From the NCBI GenBank assembly GCA_039105265.1, contig JAPFFF010000057.1:744001-808000 (forward strand): a stretch of DNA of 64,000 bases, written 5' to 3'. The translations under genes and the position numbers were made by a program. Source of the stretch: Tritrichomonas musculus (taxonomy: Eukaryota > Parabasalia > Tritrichomonadida > Tritrichomonadidae). Of the stretch, positions 51,315 to 60,289 are shown one piece after another. The notes below the pieces were generated by a model that worked only from the letters and a program-made list of their open reading frames with translations, had not been told where the DNA came from and searched no databases. The first letter of the stretch is position 1. The number at the start of each line of letters is the position of its first letter.

Positions 51315-53531
51315 ATGTCTGTTATTGGAATCGATTTTGGAACAAGTTTCAACAAAGCTGGATTGTTTAACAAATATGGATTGAAAATGCTATCAAATAA
51401 CTACCGAAATTTAAGTACCCCTTCAGTTGCTTTGTTTTTACATGATGACAAATGGATTTTTGGTGAACGTGCAATTAAAAATAGACAAAATAAACAAAAT
51501 AAGTACATTTACGACACAAAAGTTATGCTAGGCCGCAAAATAAAAGATCCAATTATCCATAATATAAAAAATCAATTTACATTTGAAATCGACAGCGATG
51601 ATAACGACAATATCAAAATAATTATAAATAATGATAAGATTAAAAAAGAGTTCTCACCGACCGATATTACAGGAATGATCTTTGAGAATCTTATTGAAAC
51701 CATGAATTTAAAAGAACACATCAACGATTCAATGATAATAATCTCTATATCTGCGTTTTTTAACGAAGTCCAAATTAAAGAATTACAAAAAGCATGCGAG
51801 TTAGCTCATTTTCCAAATTATAATTTTCAAAAAGAGCCAATTTTGGCATCAATTGCTTATTTAAATAGAATACATTTAAATCCTAAAAAAACGCAAAACA
51901 TTGTTGTTTTTGATTTCGCGACATATTTTCTTAATATTTCAATCATCAAAATTCAGGGAGGAGAGTATGATATTCACACGACGGTGGAAGAAATAAATTC
52001 TAAACAAATTGATGATAATATTTATCAATATGTACTATCAAAAATGAAAGAGAAATACCCAAATAAAAGTAATATTTTTGATCGACCAAATATCCAGTCA
52101 AATCTACACGAAAAATGTGAAGAAGCCAAAATTTACCTTTCAGAACTTGATTTAACTGACATCATCATTAAATCAAGTGAACATGAAGAAAATCCACTCA
52201 ATTTCACCTTGACTGTTGAAAAATTCAATAGACTCAATTCAGAACTTTTTGAGAGAGTTTCAAACACTATTGAAAAAGCCATGAAGCAATCAGAAGTTCA
52301 ACCAAAAGACATTGATCACTTGTTTTTGGTTGGTGGCAGGACATACATTAGACGTGTTCGCGAAATATTGAAAGAAACGACCGGACACGAAGGATGCACT
52401 TTTGTTGATCCAAGGGAGGCTGTCGCACTCGGTGCCTGCATAGCCGGCAAGAAGATACTGGATAAAAAGCAGCAAGTACTTGAAGATAGCACGAATACGA
52501 TGATTGACATCTTGCTTAAACCGCCAAGAAATGAATACATTTTCACAAATAATTCAGAACAGCAAGAACAATCACAAAGCATGCCGAATGATTCATTACC
52601 CAAACAGTCTGACATTGTTGAGCCAACAGAAAATGAAAATCAAAAAGCATCACCAAGTGATGCAAATATAAAAGAGAATCTACAAAGAGAACAAATTATG
52701 ATTCTTAATGATAAGCTTAAGAAAGCAAATAATAAAATTGCAGAATACAGACAAGCATGTAAAAGACAAAAAGAAATGATTTCAAGACTCTGGGATGAAC
52801 TTAAGAGAGAAGAAAAGAAATCACAAGTCAAACGCCAAAATAATTCTCTCATCACATTAAAGCATCCTTATTTTGAACAATTTGAGAAAAAATTGTCAAA
52901 TAAGCTCTATAAAATCCAGAACGATCAATCAATCCAACCTGACTCAAAGCTTCAGAAAATTTTTGATACAATTAAGAATTACTATGATGATAAACTTAAT
53001 AAATCAAATGCAACAATTAATGAATTGAAAGCATTTATTAATGATGTATCAAAATCACTATTTAATGAGCCATATGAATTTTCTCCTGAAGACGTTTTTA
53101 ACGATGAAATGAAGCAAAAAATTATAGATGAAATTTCTAAAAATCGCAATAATGATAATGATAATTCTGAAGAGCCAATTCATAAAGAACATGATGATCA
53201 CATTTTGATCAATAAACTTAAACAAAAAACTCAAAATATCCCGAGAAAAAATGAGAATTGGAGTGAATTTGAAAACAGTGTAATGATGATAAATTCAAGG
53301 AATACAAAGGCAACAAACAAAATTGAAATAACAAATCTAAAACTTCAGCATTTAAAGTCTAAACAGGACAAAACATGTGAAGAACTTAACTCAATACATA
53401 CAAATTTGAATGTAAAAAAGACGAATAGATACTTGATGAAAGCTTTGAATACTGAATCTAGCCAAGAAGAAGAAGAATACTTAAATGACTCATATTCAAG
53501 TTTTTATGATTACACAAGTAGATTTAGTTGA
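51315..53531 (+). CDS. Degenerate Hsp70-like ATPase domain fused to coiled coil
   Basis: The protein has 738 residues. Residues 1-385 follow an Hsp70 nucleotide-binding fold: IGIDFGTSFNKAG, KEPILASIAYLN, LVGGRTYIRRVREIL and DPREAVALGACIAG. Key ATPase features are lost: the phosphate-2 loop DLGGGT is DFATYF, and the GGEDFD stretch is SKQIDDN. A canonical beta-sandwich substrate domain is absent. Instead, after a polar linker, residues about 450-515 form a coiled coil (REQIMILNDKLKKANNKIAEYR), and 515-738 is highly charged and helical. It is probably a non-hydrolysing or structural Hsp70 homologue; actin/MreB-like roles are also possible. It is divergent from the neighbouring Hsp70 gene. The C-terminus is acidic and tyrosine-rich. 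Confidence 0.85.
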   Translation: MSVIGIDFGTSFNKAGLFNKYGLKMLSNNYRNLSTPSVALFLHDDKWIFGERAIKNRQNKQNKYIYDTKVMLGRKIKDPIIHNIKNQFTFEIDSDDNDNIKIIINNDKIKKEFSPTDITGMIFENLIETMNLKEHINDSMIIISISAFFNEVQIKELQKACELAHFPNYNFQKEPILASIAYLNRIHLNPKKTQNIVVFDFATYFLNISIIKIQGGEYDIHTTVEEINSKQIDDNIYQYVLSKMKEKYPNKSNIFDRPNIQSNLHEKCEEAKIYLSELDLTDIIIKSSEHEENPLNFTLTVEKFNRLNSELFERVSNTIEKAMKQSEVQPKDIDHLFLVGGRTYIRRVREILKETTGHEGCTFVDPREAVALGACIAGKKILDKKQQVLEDSTNTMIDILLKPPRNEYIFTNNSEQQEQSQSMPNDSLPKQSDIVEPTENENQKASPSDANIKENLQREQIMILNDKLKKANNKIAEYRQACKRQKEMISRLWDELKREEKKSQVKRQNNSLITLKHPYFEQFEKKLSNKLYKIQNDQSIQPDSKLQKIFDTIKNYYDDKLNKSNATINELKAFINDVSKSLFNEPYEFSPEDVFNDEMKQKIIDEISKNRNNDNDNSEEPIHKEHDDHILINKLKQKTQNIPRKNENWSEFENSVMMINSRNTKATNKIEITNLKLQHLKSKQDKTCEELNSIHTNLNVKKTNRYLMKALNTESSQEEEEYLNDSYSSFYDYTSRFS

Positions 53532-53969
53532 TTGTTTACTTCAATTCTTTTTAAACACATCAGAGGATGTTTTTTACTTCCTCCATTTCACAATTCTGCA
53601 TTGATTTGATCAAGTGTTGTTTGTCCTTCTTGTGCTTATTTTATCCTCTTTTTTTGTAGTCGACTTTTATTGTTACATAAGGTTTTATAATAAAAAGGAA
53701 ATTTAATCATCTATTTTTTAAAACTATTATGTTAACTCTTTTCATTCAATTCGCATAGACAAAATTTTACTTAATTATAAAAGCATGTCAAAATTAAAAT
53801 CACACTTTATGAAAAATAATATAAATCATCCTTTTAAAAAATGAAAATATGATATTTTAATAATTTTGATTGTAAATTCTAAAAAGCTAATAATTCAATT
53901 GAATTCTTATTTTTAAATAGTTTACAATATATCGATAGAATATTAATATTCATAAATAATTTTTTTTAA
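53532..53969. other. Intergenic spacer between convergent genes
   Basis: The spacer is AT-rich. No gene or repeat was seen apart from a slightly GC-richer stretch at 53,560-53,660. Confidence 0.5.
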
Positions 53970-55463
53970 TTAACTTTTTTCATTTCTAACAAAATAGCTT
54001 GTTAAAGCCACTGCCAACAGTGAAGTTAGGTTCAATGAATTTGTCTTTTCAAATGATTTGAATAATTGAAGATATGAATGAAGTGATGTAGGTGAAGTGA
54101 TCTGAGCCGATGCAAAAACAGGCAGAATAATAGAGAAAAAGTCATCAAAAGCAATATTTGCAGCAATGGAATCACTGCCTGAAAGATTTCTCGCGCCTTT
54201 CAACGCAGAATCAATCGATGCTTGAATTCCATTCCAGATGTCGATTGGACAAGTGAAAAACTGAATTGAAAACATGCTTTCTATTGCACTTTTAAAATTC
54301 TCATCTGAAAAGAGAAGCTGAAAACTCTTGTCACTTGAATCGGCTGGGATTATATCGCTCGAAATTTGAAGATCACGAGGTGTCTGCTTGAGTATTTTCA
54401 AACAGTTTTGAATGTAGTCATCACTCTCTTTTTCAAGCCATTCATCGCAATGTGCCAAGTAGTATCTGTTGCAGAGATACCGAAGCGCTGAGCAGCGAAG
54501 AACAGTAAACATTTGATAGTTGACTTTGCTAGATGATGTTATTTGAAAATAAACTTTTTGAATGGTGCTCTCAAAAAGTTTGAAATTGAAATGATTTTGA
54601 TTGGTTTCTTCAGATCCTAATTTGGTTAGCTTGCTTGGATTGGCCTTGCTTTTCAAATTGCTTTTGCTGATTAACATGCTGACAAAATAATCAAAATCAT
54701 TTAAGATTAAATTTGTCGATGTGAAATTATTGATATTGTTTTTGTATTTGTTTGACGATTTGCATGCAATATTAATATCTTGATCTGGTTTTGTATAATA
54801 ATTATCTTTGATATTACCGATATGTAGAAAAATGTCCAAAAGTTCAGTATTTGATTCTATATAAGTTTCAAGCATTAAATCTAGTTGATTAAAAGGTATA
54901 TAGTTGTTTTTAATATCTACTTCGTCAGCAAGTCGTTTCATTTCTTTGATAATTTCATTATTTGTAATATTAAATCTCTCAATATTAGGAATATTTTTAA
55001 CATAATGAAATAATGCTTGCAATTTAAATTCCAGTTTTGGTATTGATTTGTCAACTTTTTGAAAAACAGATGAAACAAAATCAGATATGTTAATATGAAT
55101 TGGAATTTTTTGTTTGATATAAACAGAGATCAAATCTTTAAATTCATTGACAGTTTTTTTGATTAAAACTAATTGGCTATAACGAAGACTTTGGTACTTC
55201 ATAAAAAGATTTAAAAATTTATAAATAAGAAAGCAGACTTTGTTCGTGTATTTAGAACGATCATATTGAGATAATGAAAAATCAATTGCGTTTAATATGC
55301 TATTTTTGATATTATTTATACTATCTGAAATTTCTTTATCAATTTTTTCTAATGACTGAGTACATTTGTCCATGTGAGACAGTAAACACTTTTCTTTTGT
55401 TGAACAATAAATAGTATTATTAACATATTGCATTAAAATTATTTCGTTTGACTGATCATCCAT
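53970..55463 (-). CDS. VPS9-domain protein (putative Rab5-type GEF)
   Basis: The protein has 497 residues. The N-terminal 350 residues are helical with no recognised domain. Residues about 365-495 match the VPS9 fold: FFTCPIDIWNGIQASIDSAL, then AANIAFDDFFSIILPVFASAQ, then SPTSLHSYLQLFKSF. The D-D-x-x-x-x-x-x-P-[VI] and LHS-Y/N-[LI] signatures of VPS9 domains are seen, with the catalytic-type Asp in AFDDF. VPS9 proteins activate Rab5-family GTPases on endosomes. Trichomonads have many such proteins with a similar layout, to my knowledge. The start is the first ATG; there is no membrane segment. Confidence 0.82.
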   Translation of the reverse strand: MDDQSNEIILMQYVNNTIYCSTKEKCLLSHMDKCTQSLEKIDKEISDSINNIKNSILNAIDFSLSQYDRSKYTNKVCFLIYKFLNLFMKYQSLRYSQLVLIKKTVNEFKDLISVYIKQKIPIHINISDFVSSVFQKVDKSIPKLEFKLQALFHYVKNIPNIERFNITNNEIIKEMKRLADEVDIKNNYIPFNQLDLMLETYIESNTELLDIFLHIGNIKDNYYTKPDQDINIACKSSNKYKNNINNFTSTNLILNDFDYFVSMLISKSNLKSKANPSKLTKLGSEETNQNHFNFKLFESTIQKVYFQITSSSKVNYQMFTVLRCSALRYLCNRYYLAHCDEWLEKESDDYIQNCLKILKQTPRDLQISSDIIPADSSDKSFQLLFSDENFKSAIESMFSIQFFTCPIDIWNGIQASIDSALKGARNLSGSDSIAANIAFDDFFSIILPVFASAQITSPTSLHSYLQLFKSFEKTNSLNLTSLLAVALTSYFVRNEKS

Positions 55464-56090
55464 TTTATAACCTTTTTATAAGTATTTTCAAATAAATTCT
55501 TTGAAAATTTTTATTTATATCGTTTTCAATGAGTTGATTCAAAATTTTCAAGCTGTCAAAGACAATTTGAATGGTTCAAGTTATTTCAATTTACGTTATG
55601 TTTTATATAATTGAGAACTGATTTGGCCAATTATATTTAAACTAATATCTTGATTTAATTAATATATTTTACTTATTAAGCAATAAAATTTAATATTAAT
55701 ACCTTAATTAATAATTTTAAATTGTTTTTATACTTAAAATTTTTCAATTTTTTAATTATAATCTTTAACAAAAGATTTTTGTCATCGAATATCAGCAATA
55801 ATAACCAATTTTAATATTACAGCATCTTTATTTGATTAATATTTATGAATAATAAAAATAATAAAAAAATAAAAAAAATCTGATGATTTTTTTTTTTAAG
55901 ACCAAACATTTACATTTAATATTTAGCAATAAAATCTAAAAAAATTAAAGAATACATTCCAATATCATAATTTTTTTGATATACATTGAAATTATTAATA
56001 ATTAATTTTCAACTCGATAGATTTGACTTTCAAAATTAACATATATAAAAAAACAAAGACAAAGAAATTTGAACGGTATATTTTTTTTAT
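55464..56090. other. AT-rich intergenic spacer
   Basis: It consists of A/T-rich runs only. No gene was recognised. Confidence 0.55.
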
Positions 56091-57092
56091 TTAAAAAGTT
56101 TTCACAGGTTGAAAACGATTGGCTCTTTTAAAAGATGAGCAAGGATTGATTCCTCTATAAGTGTGTATGTGAGCATATATGTTCATTTTTTGTTTATCAT
56201 CAAGTATTGCATTTCTCATTGCACTTATTGCACAGTTATTGGACTTTGTTCTGTAACCCCCGAAATTATTCATGTTTTTATCAATTGTCAATAATGGCAA
56301 CTTTGTATTCTTTGAAAAAATTGGCATTTCAAGCAATTTTTCTGCAGAAAGTCGATGTTCACTGTTCTTTGTGAGCATTCGTGCAAGAAGTGACTTTATC
56401 CTTGGATGAATGTCATATTTGTTGAAATCGATTTCTCCATTAACAACCATTTCTTTATAACCATCACGAGATTTGTTTTTAAATGGAAAAGTGCCAGTAG
56501 CCATATTGAAAAAAGTGACACCTAATGCCCAAATGTCGGCTTTAAAAGGACAAATTTCGTGATGTTGAAACATTTCAGGAGACAAAAACATGAATGAGCC
56601 ACATTTTTCATTTGTTTTTTCATTATTTTCAAATTTTTTAGCCATTCCAAAGTCTGCAAGTTTGACATGATCATATTGACCTATAAATATGTTTTCGGGC
56701 TTAATATCACGATGTGCAATTTTATTTGAGTGGCAATAAGCAACAGCTTCCAAAATTTGCTTTGAATAATAAACAAATTTTTCATAAGACAATTTGCCTT
56801 TTTGCTTGATTGTTCCATTTGGACAATATTCCATGACCAAATATTGTTCATCATCATTATCAAATGAGCCATATAGATTAACAATGTATGGATGACTAAG
56901 AGTTATCAGATTTTTATATTCTTCTTCTGTTACTTGAAGTTTTAATGATTTTTTAATTGCAAACAATAAGTGATTCTGCTTGCTTTGGCACAAAAGAACG
57001 TCTGCAAAACTTCCTCTTCCAAGAAATTCTTTATATTCATAGCCATTTTGTTCTAAAGTTTCTTTAATTTGCTCTATTTCATACTCTTCCAT
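56091..57092 (-). CDS. Serine/threonine protein kinase (CAMK/NEK-like)
   Basis: The protein has 333 residues. The kinase domain covers about 18-265: G-loop LGRGSFADV, Lys in FAIKKSL, HRDIKPENIFI catalytic loop, ADFGMAKKFE, activation segment ending in LSPEMF, and DIWALGVTFFNMATGTFPF. All catalytic residues are present. MEYCPNGTI marks the hinge. The 65-residue tail is polar, with no known domain (FGGYRTKSNNCAISAMRN). This arrangement, a short kinase with a small tail, is the common trichomonad CAMK-like group. TCATTTTT lies 8 nt upstream of the ATG. The substrates are unknown. Confidence 0.93.
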   Translation of the reverse strand: MEEYEIEQIKETLEQNGYEYKEFLGRGSFADVLLCQSKQNHLLFAIKKSLKLQVTEEEYKNLITLSHPYIVNLYGSFDNDDEQYLVMEYCPNGTIKQKGKLSYEKFVYYSKQILEAVAYCHSNKIAHRDIKPENIFIGQYDHVKLADFGMAKKFENNEKTNEKCGSFMFLSPEMFQHHEICPFKADIWALGVTFFNMATGTFPFKNKSRDGYKEMVVNGEIDFNKYDIHPRIKSLLARMLTKNSEHRLSAEKLLEMPIFSKNTKLPLLTIDKNMNNFGGYRTKSNNCAISAMRNAILDDKQKMNIYAHIHTYRGINPCSSFKRANRFQPVKTF

Positions 57093-57095
57093 GTT

Positions 57096-57103
57096 AAAAA
57101 TGA
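57096..57103 (-). promoter_or_regulatory. Initiator of the kinase gene
   Basis: TCATTTTT on the minus strand has its A at 57,101, 8 nt before the ATG. It matches TCA+1Y(T/A) and implies a very short 5' leader. Confidence 0.5.
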
Positions 57104-58250
57104 AACTTATTTGGAATTCAATATGATTGTTTTTTTTTCAATCATTTTATTTTTTGTTGTTTGAATTTCTTTGAAAAGTAATAAAATAATCACCATAATT
57201 TAATTTTATATTGTTTTTTTAATATTTATTATATTTTGTTATTTATTGAGCGAAAGATATTTATTACGATATATAATATTATTTAAATATGCACTATTAA
57301 TTTATTTTATTTAATTTTAACAGTTTTTGCATGTTATCATAAAAAATATAAATATTATTATTTGATTGTTTTATTATATAAATTTTTCAATGATGCTGAA
57401 AAAATTTTTTCAATTAGCTCGAAATTTTTTTTCAATGAAGTTTTAATGAATTTCTATATGTAATCCTATCGATAGGATTATTTTTGGATATATCTCAAAT
57501 ATAAAATATTATAAAATTTATTTTATTATATATATATTTTATATATTAATATAAATATCTTATAAATCAAATATAAAATATATGAATGTTTATTTAATAA
57601 GATATTATCCTTTTAAATTGAATGAAACGTGAAAATTTAAAAACTTAGTTTATTTAAGTACACTTTTTTATTTTTTTACATAAAAGTGTTCTAAAGGTTT
57701 GTAAACAAACTTGCACTAAATTTCTGTTTTCGTTATGTAGACACGTATTGATTATAATATTTTTTATCAGTACTAAAAAACAATTTGATAGATGTAAAAA
57801 AATCAAACTTTTTTTCAATGCATTTTATTTTAGCAGCAAAATATCGTTATCGCAATAAGTTTTATGTAATCATAATGGAAATTAAAAAACAATTTTTCAT
57901 GTAAGAAATTAATTAAATCGCTCAAAAATATGATGATTGTGTTATAAAATATATTTTTCCCAAAATTTGCTTCTATATCCATATATGTTTTGTTTCATCA
58001 TGTGTTTATTCATTCTATTTTGTTTAAAAACCTATTGGATCTTAAATCTTTTTTCTCTTTCATGAAATTGCTAATGATATCTTTGTATACAACTAAAAAA
58101 TGCTTCTTTTTTAAATGAAAAAAATTTATAAAGTTTTATTAAATTGGTTAGACAGTCTATAAATAAATATTTTAAAAATATAATAATTTTATTTAAATTC
58201 ATGATAAATTAAAAAAACAAGATAAATTAGTTAGATGCTATTTGTTCTTG
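57104..58250. other. Long AT-rich spacer with a 20-bp perfect palindrome
   Basis: About 1.15 kb without a gene. TAATCCTATCGATAGGATTA at 57,461-57,480 is a perfect palindrome, of the size and shape of a dimeric protein-binding site. The rest is simple AT-rich sequence. Confidence 0.55.
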
Positions 58251-58550
58251 TTAAAATTTAGAATCACTTCCTGAATTTGATTCTGAATTTGGATCTGAAG
58301 GTTCGTTTGCCATTACATAATCGATTGGGTCTTGTGCCGCTGGATCAGCTGGATGCTGGCAGGGGCTGTACATTGCCTCATTCATGACTCCTGGACTTGT
58401 CGAGTCGCATGAAACTGATGTCCCGAATCGGCCAAGGAAGCCGTTTAATCGTTCGACGAGTCTCTGCGCTGAGATTGAAGGATCGTCGTAGATTAAGGCA
58501 ACGACCAATTCGTTTGAATGCTCGCTTGAGTTTCTTTTGATTTGAAACAT
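58251..58550 (-). CDS. Small hypothetical protein (99 aa)
   Basis: It begins with ATG (MFQIKRNSSEHSNELVVALI). The second half is polar and Pro/Ala/Ser-rich (ADPAAQDPIDYVMAN), ending in SESNSGSDSKF. The base composition and third codon positions are much GC-richer than in the spacers, as in well-expressed trichomonad genes, which supports a real coding region. I do not recognise the family. It may be the remaining part of a larger gene; nothing similar lies next to it. Confidence 0.5.
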   Translation of the reverse strand: MFQIKRNSSEHSNELVVALIYDDPSISAQRLVERLNGFLGRFGTSVSCDSTSPGVMNEAMYSPCQHPADPAAQDPIDYVMANEPSDPNSESNSGSDSKF

Positions 58551-58684
58551 GAGAATTTGTATTTTTCTTAAATTAATATAAAGTTTTTAATAGAGTTCTC
58601 TATTAAAAACATTTTTTCAATCCAGAAAAACGGTTATATGGTATAATTTAACGATGACGATTAACATTTGAATGGCACTGAATT

Positions 58685-58843
58685 ATTACTATTCGTTGGC
58701 AGCAAATTTAAATAATTCTGATGCTCAATATAATCTTGGAATGATTTATTTAGGGCGTAAAAACATAAATAAAGCTATAAAAAATTTACTACTTTCTGCT
58801 AATCAAAATAATTCAGATGCGCAATTTGAACTTGGATTTATTT
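58685..58843 (+). repeat. 159-bp exact copy of a Sel1 segment
   Basis: This stretch is identical, base for base, to the reverse complement of 24,401-24,559 in the kinase-Sel1 gene and encodes one and a half Sel1 units. An ATG at 58,672 is in frame with it, but the frame ends at 58,887 inside the following kinase gene. It replaces the 5' part of that gene. The perfect identity means a very recent copy. Confidence 0.95.
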
Positions 58844-60068
58844 GGATGACAAAAAAGGACCACATAAAAGCATGTCACGATGGTTAATGAGAATTAGTAA
58901 TGGTGCTAGACCTGTTAGACTAGAAAGCATCCCCGATCATTACTGGGAGCTAATCGAGCATTGCTGGAGCATTAATCCAAAAATTCGTCCATCATTCGAC
59001 TCAATTGTTGAAATTCTAAAAGATGACAAATATGCTCTGACAGAATTTGGTGTTGAGACGAACCTAACCGAACTACATGAATACCAAAATCGCATTGAAA
59101 ATGCTGTCGCTAATGACGAATCGAAAGAATCACTCATTCGTGAAATTAACGAATTGAAGACCAAAATCAAGAAAGGACCACATGAATACTCCGACATTTT
59201 AAAGTTGAACATTCTTGACTCCGAAATGATCCACAATCTTCGGACGATTCGGGAAATCAGTTCAGGCGGTGGTGGCAAAGTTCTTGAAGTTGGGAAAGAA
59301 GAGAAATATGCACTCAAGATGATGCACACAGGCGATCACAGCATCGAAGACTTCAAAGGATTCATTTCGGAATATGAAAAGTTGATCAAATTGAAGCATC
59401 CGAACATTGTTGATGCCTATGGAATCTTCATGAGTGATGCGACAACGCCTCCATCGATTCTCCTAGAACTATGCACAAGCGATCTGAGAAACATGATCAA
59501 GAACAAAGCTTATAAAGGAAAAAGTGACATTGTTAAATGGATCTATCAAATCGTTGAAGGAATGAAATTCGTTCACAAAAATGATATCGTGCATCGTGAC
59601 CTGAAACCGTCAAACATTCTTATCGCAAAAGATGGAAAGATTAGAATCAGCGATTTCGGAATAGCTAAATTGATGAGCACCGAAGAACAAGGAACAACAC
59701 GTGGAGCTGGAACTCAGAAATTTATGGCACCAGAAATTTTGAAGGAAGAAAAATATAATGAAAAGGCGGACGTTTATTCATTCGGCGTCCTTCTCTACTT
59801 CATCTTGAGTGACGGTGAAATGCCTAAAATAAACATCATCCAGGTTGGAAATGGAGTGAAGGCAGAAATCCCAGATTCATTCACTGACTTTGCTAAAGAA
59901 TTGATCAACGAGTGCTGGAATTACAACTCAAAAGACCGTCCAAGCTTCGATGAAATCCTTTCAAGACTTGAAAGACAAAATTACAAAATTATTGAAATGA
60001 ATAATTCAGAAGTCAATGAAGTTCTTGAATTCGTTAAAGAACATAAAAAATTGATTCCTGATTATTAA
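58842..60068 (+). CDS. Protein kinase with a partial upstream kinase domain (5' end lost)
   Basis: Up to 408 codons are open; the first ATG in frame is at 58,872 (MSRWLMRISNG). The N-terminus (ISNGARPVRLES, HYWELIEHCWSINPKIRPSF) is the last 50 residues of a tyrosine-kinase-like kinase domain. After a coiled linker comes a second, complete kinase domain at about 135-395. Its glycine loop is unusual (ISSGGGGKVLEV), and it has Lys in YALKMM, HRDLKPSNI, SDFGIAKL and MAPEIL. The original gene therefore coded for a double kinase, cut at about 58,843 by the 159-bp Sel1 copy. Whether a truncated active kinase is still made is unknown. Codon use is GC-richer than in the neighbours. Confidence 0.85.
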   Translation: MDDKKGPHKSMSRWLMRISNGARPVRLESIPDHYWELIEHCWSINPKIRPSFDSIVEILKDDKYALTEFGVETNLTELHEYQNRIENAVANDESKESLIREINELKTKIKKGPHEYSDILKLNILDSEMIHNLRTIREISSGGGGKVLEVGKEEKYALKMMHTGDHSIEDFKGFISEYEKLIKLKHPNIVDAYGIFMSDATTPPSILLELCTSDLRNMIKNKAYKGKSDIVKWIYQIVEGMKFVHKNDIVHRDLKPSNILIAKDGKIRISDFGIAKLMSTEEQGTTRGAGTQKFMAPEILKEEKYNEKADVYSFGVLLYFILSDGEMPKINIIQVGNGVKAEIPDSFTDFAKELINECWNYNSKDRPSFDEILSRLERQNYKIIEMNNSEVNEVLEFVKEHKKLIPDY

Positions 60069-60289
60069 AAAATTAATTAATATTAAAACATATTTCAAAT
60101 TAGAGATTTTTTTTTATCATTTCAATCTTTTTATAAATCTTACTTGATGATATATATCATCATCAAAAAAAATGCAATTCTTTTTTTGAAGAGTTTTATT
60201 TGATTTTATCCGGACGGTTTATTGGTCAATATTTGACATAAAGGATAACTTTTTGAGATCTTTTTCAATTATTGAGAATTTGATTTTAA
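60069..60289. other. Short intergenic spacer
   Basis: These 221 bases include GATGATATATATCATC at about 60,144-60,159, an imperfect palindrome. Nothing else was seen. Confidence 0.4.
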
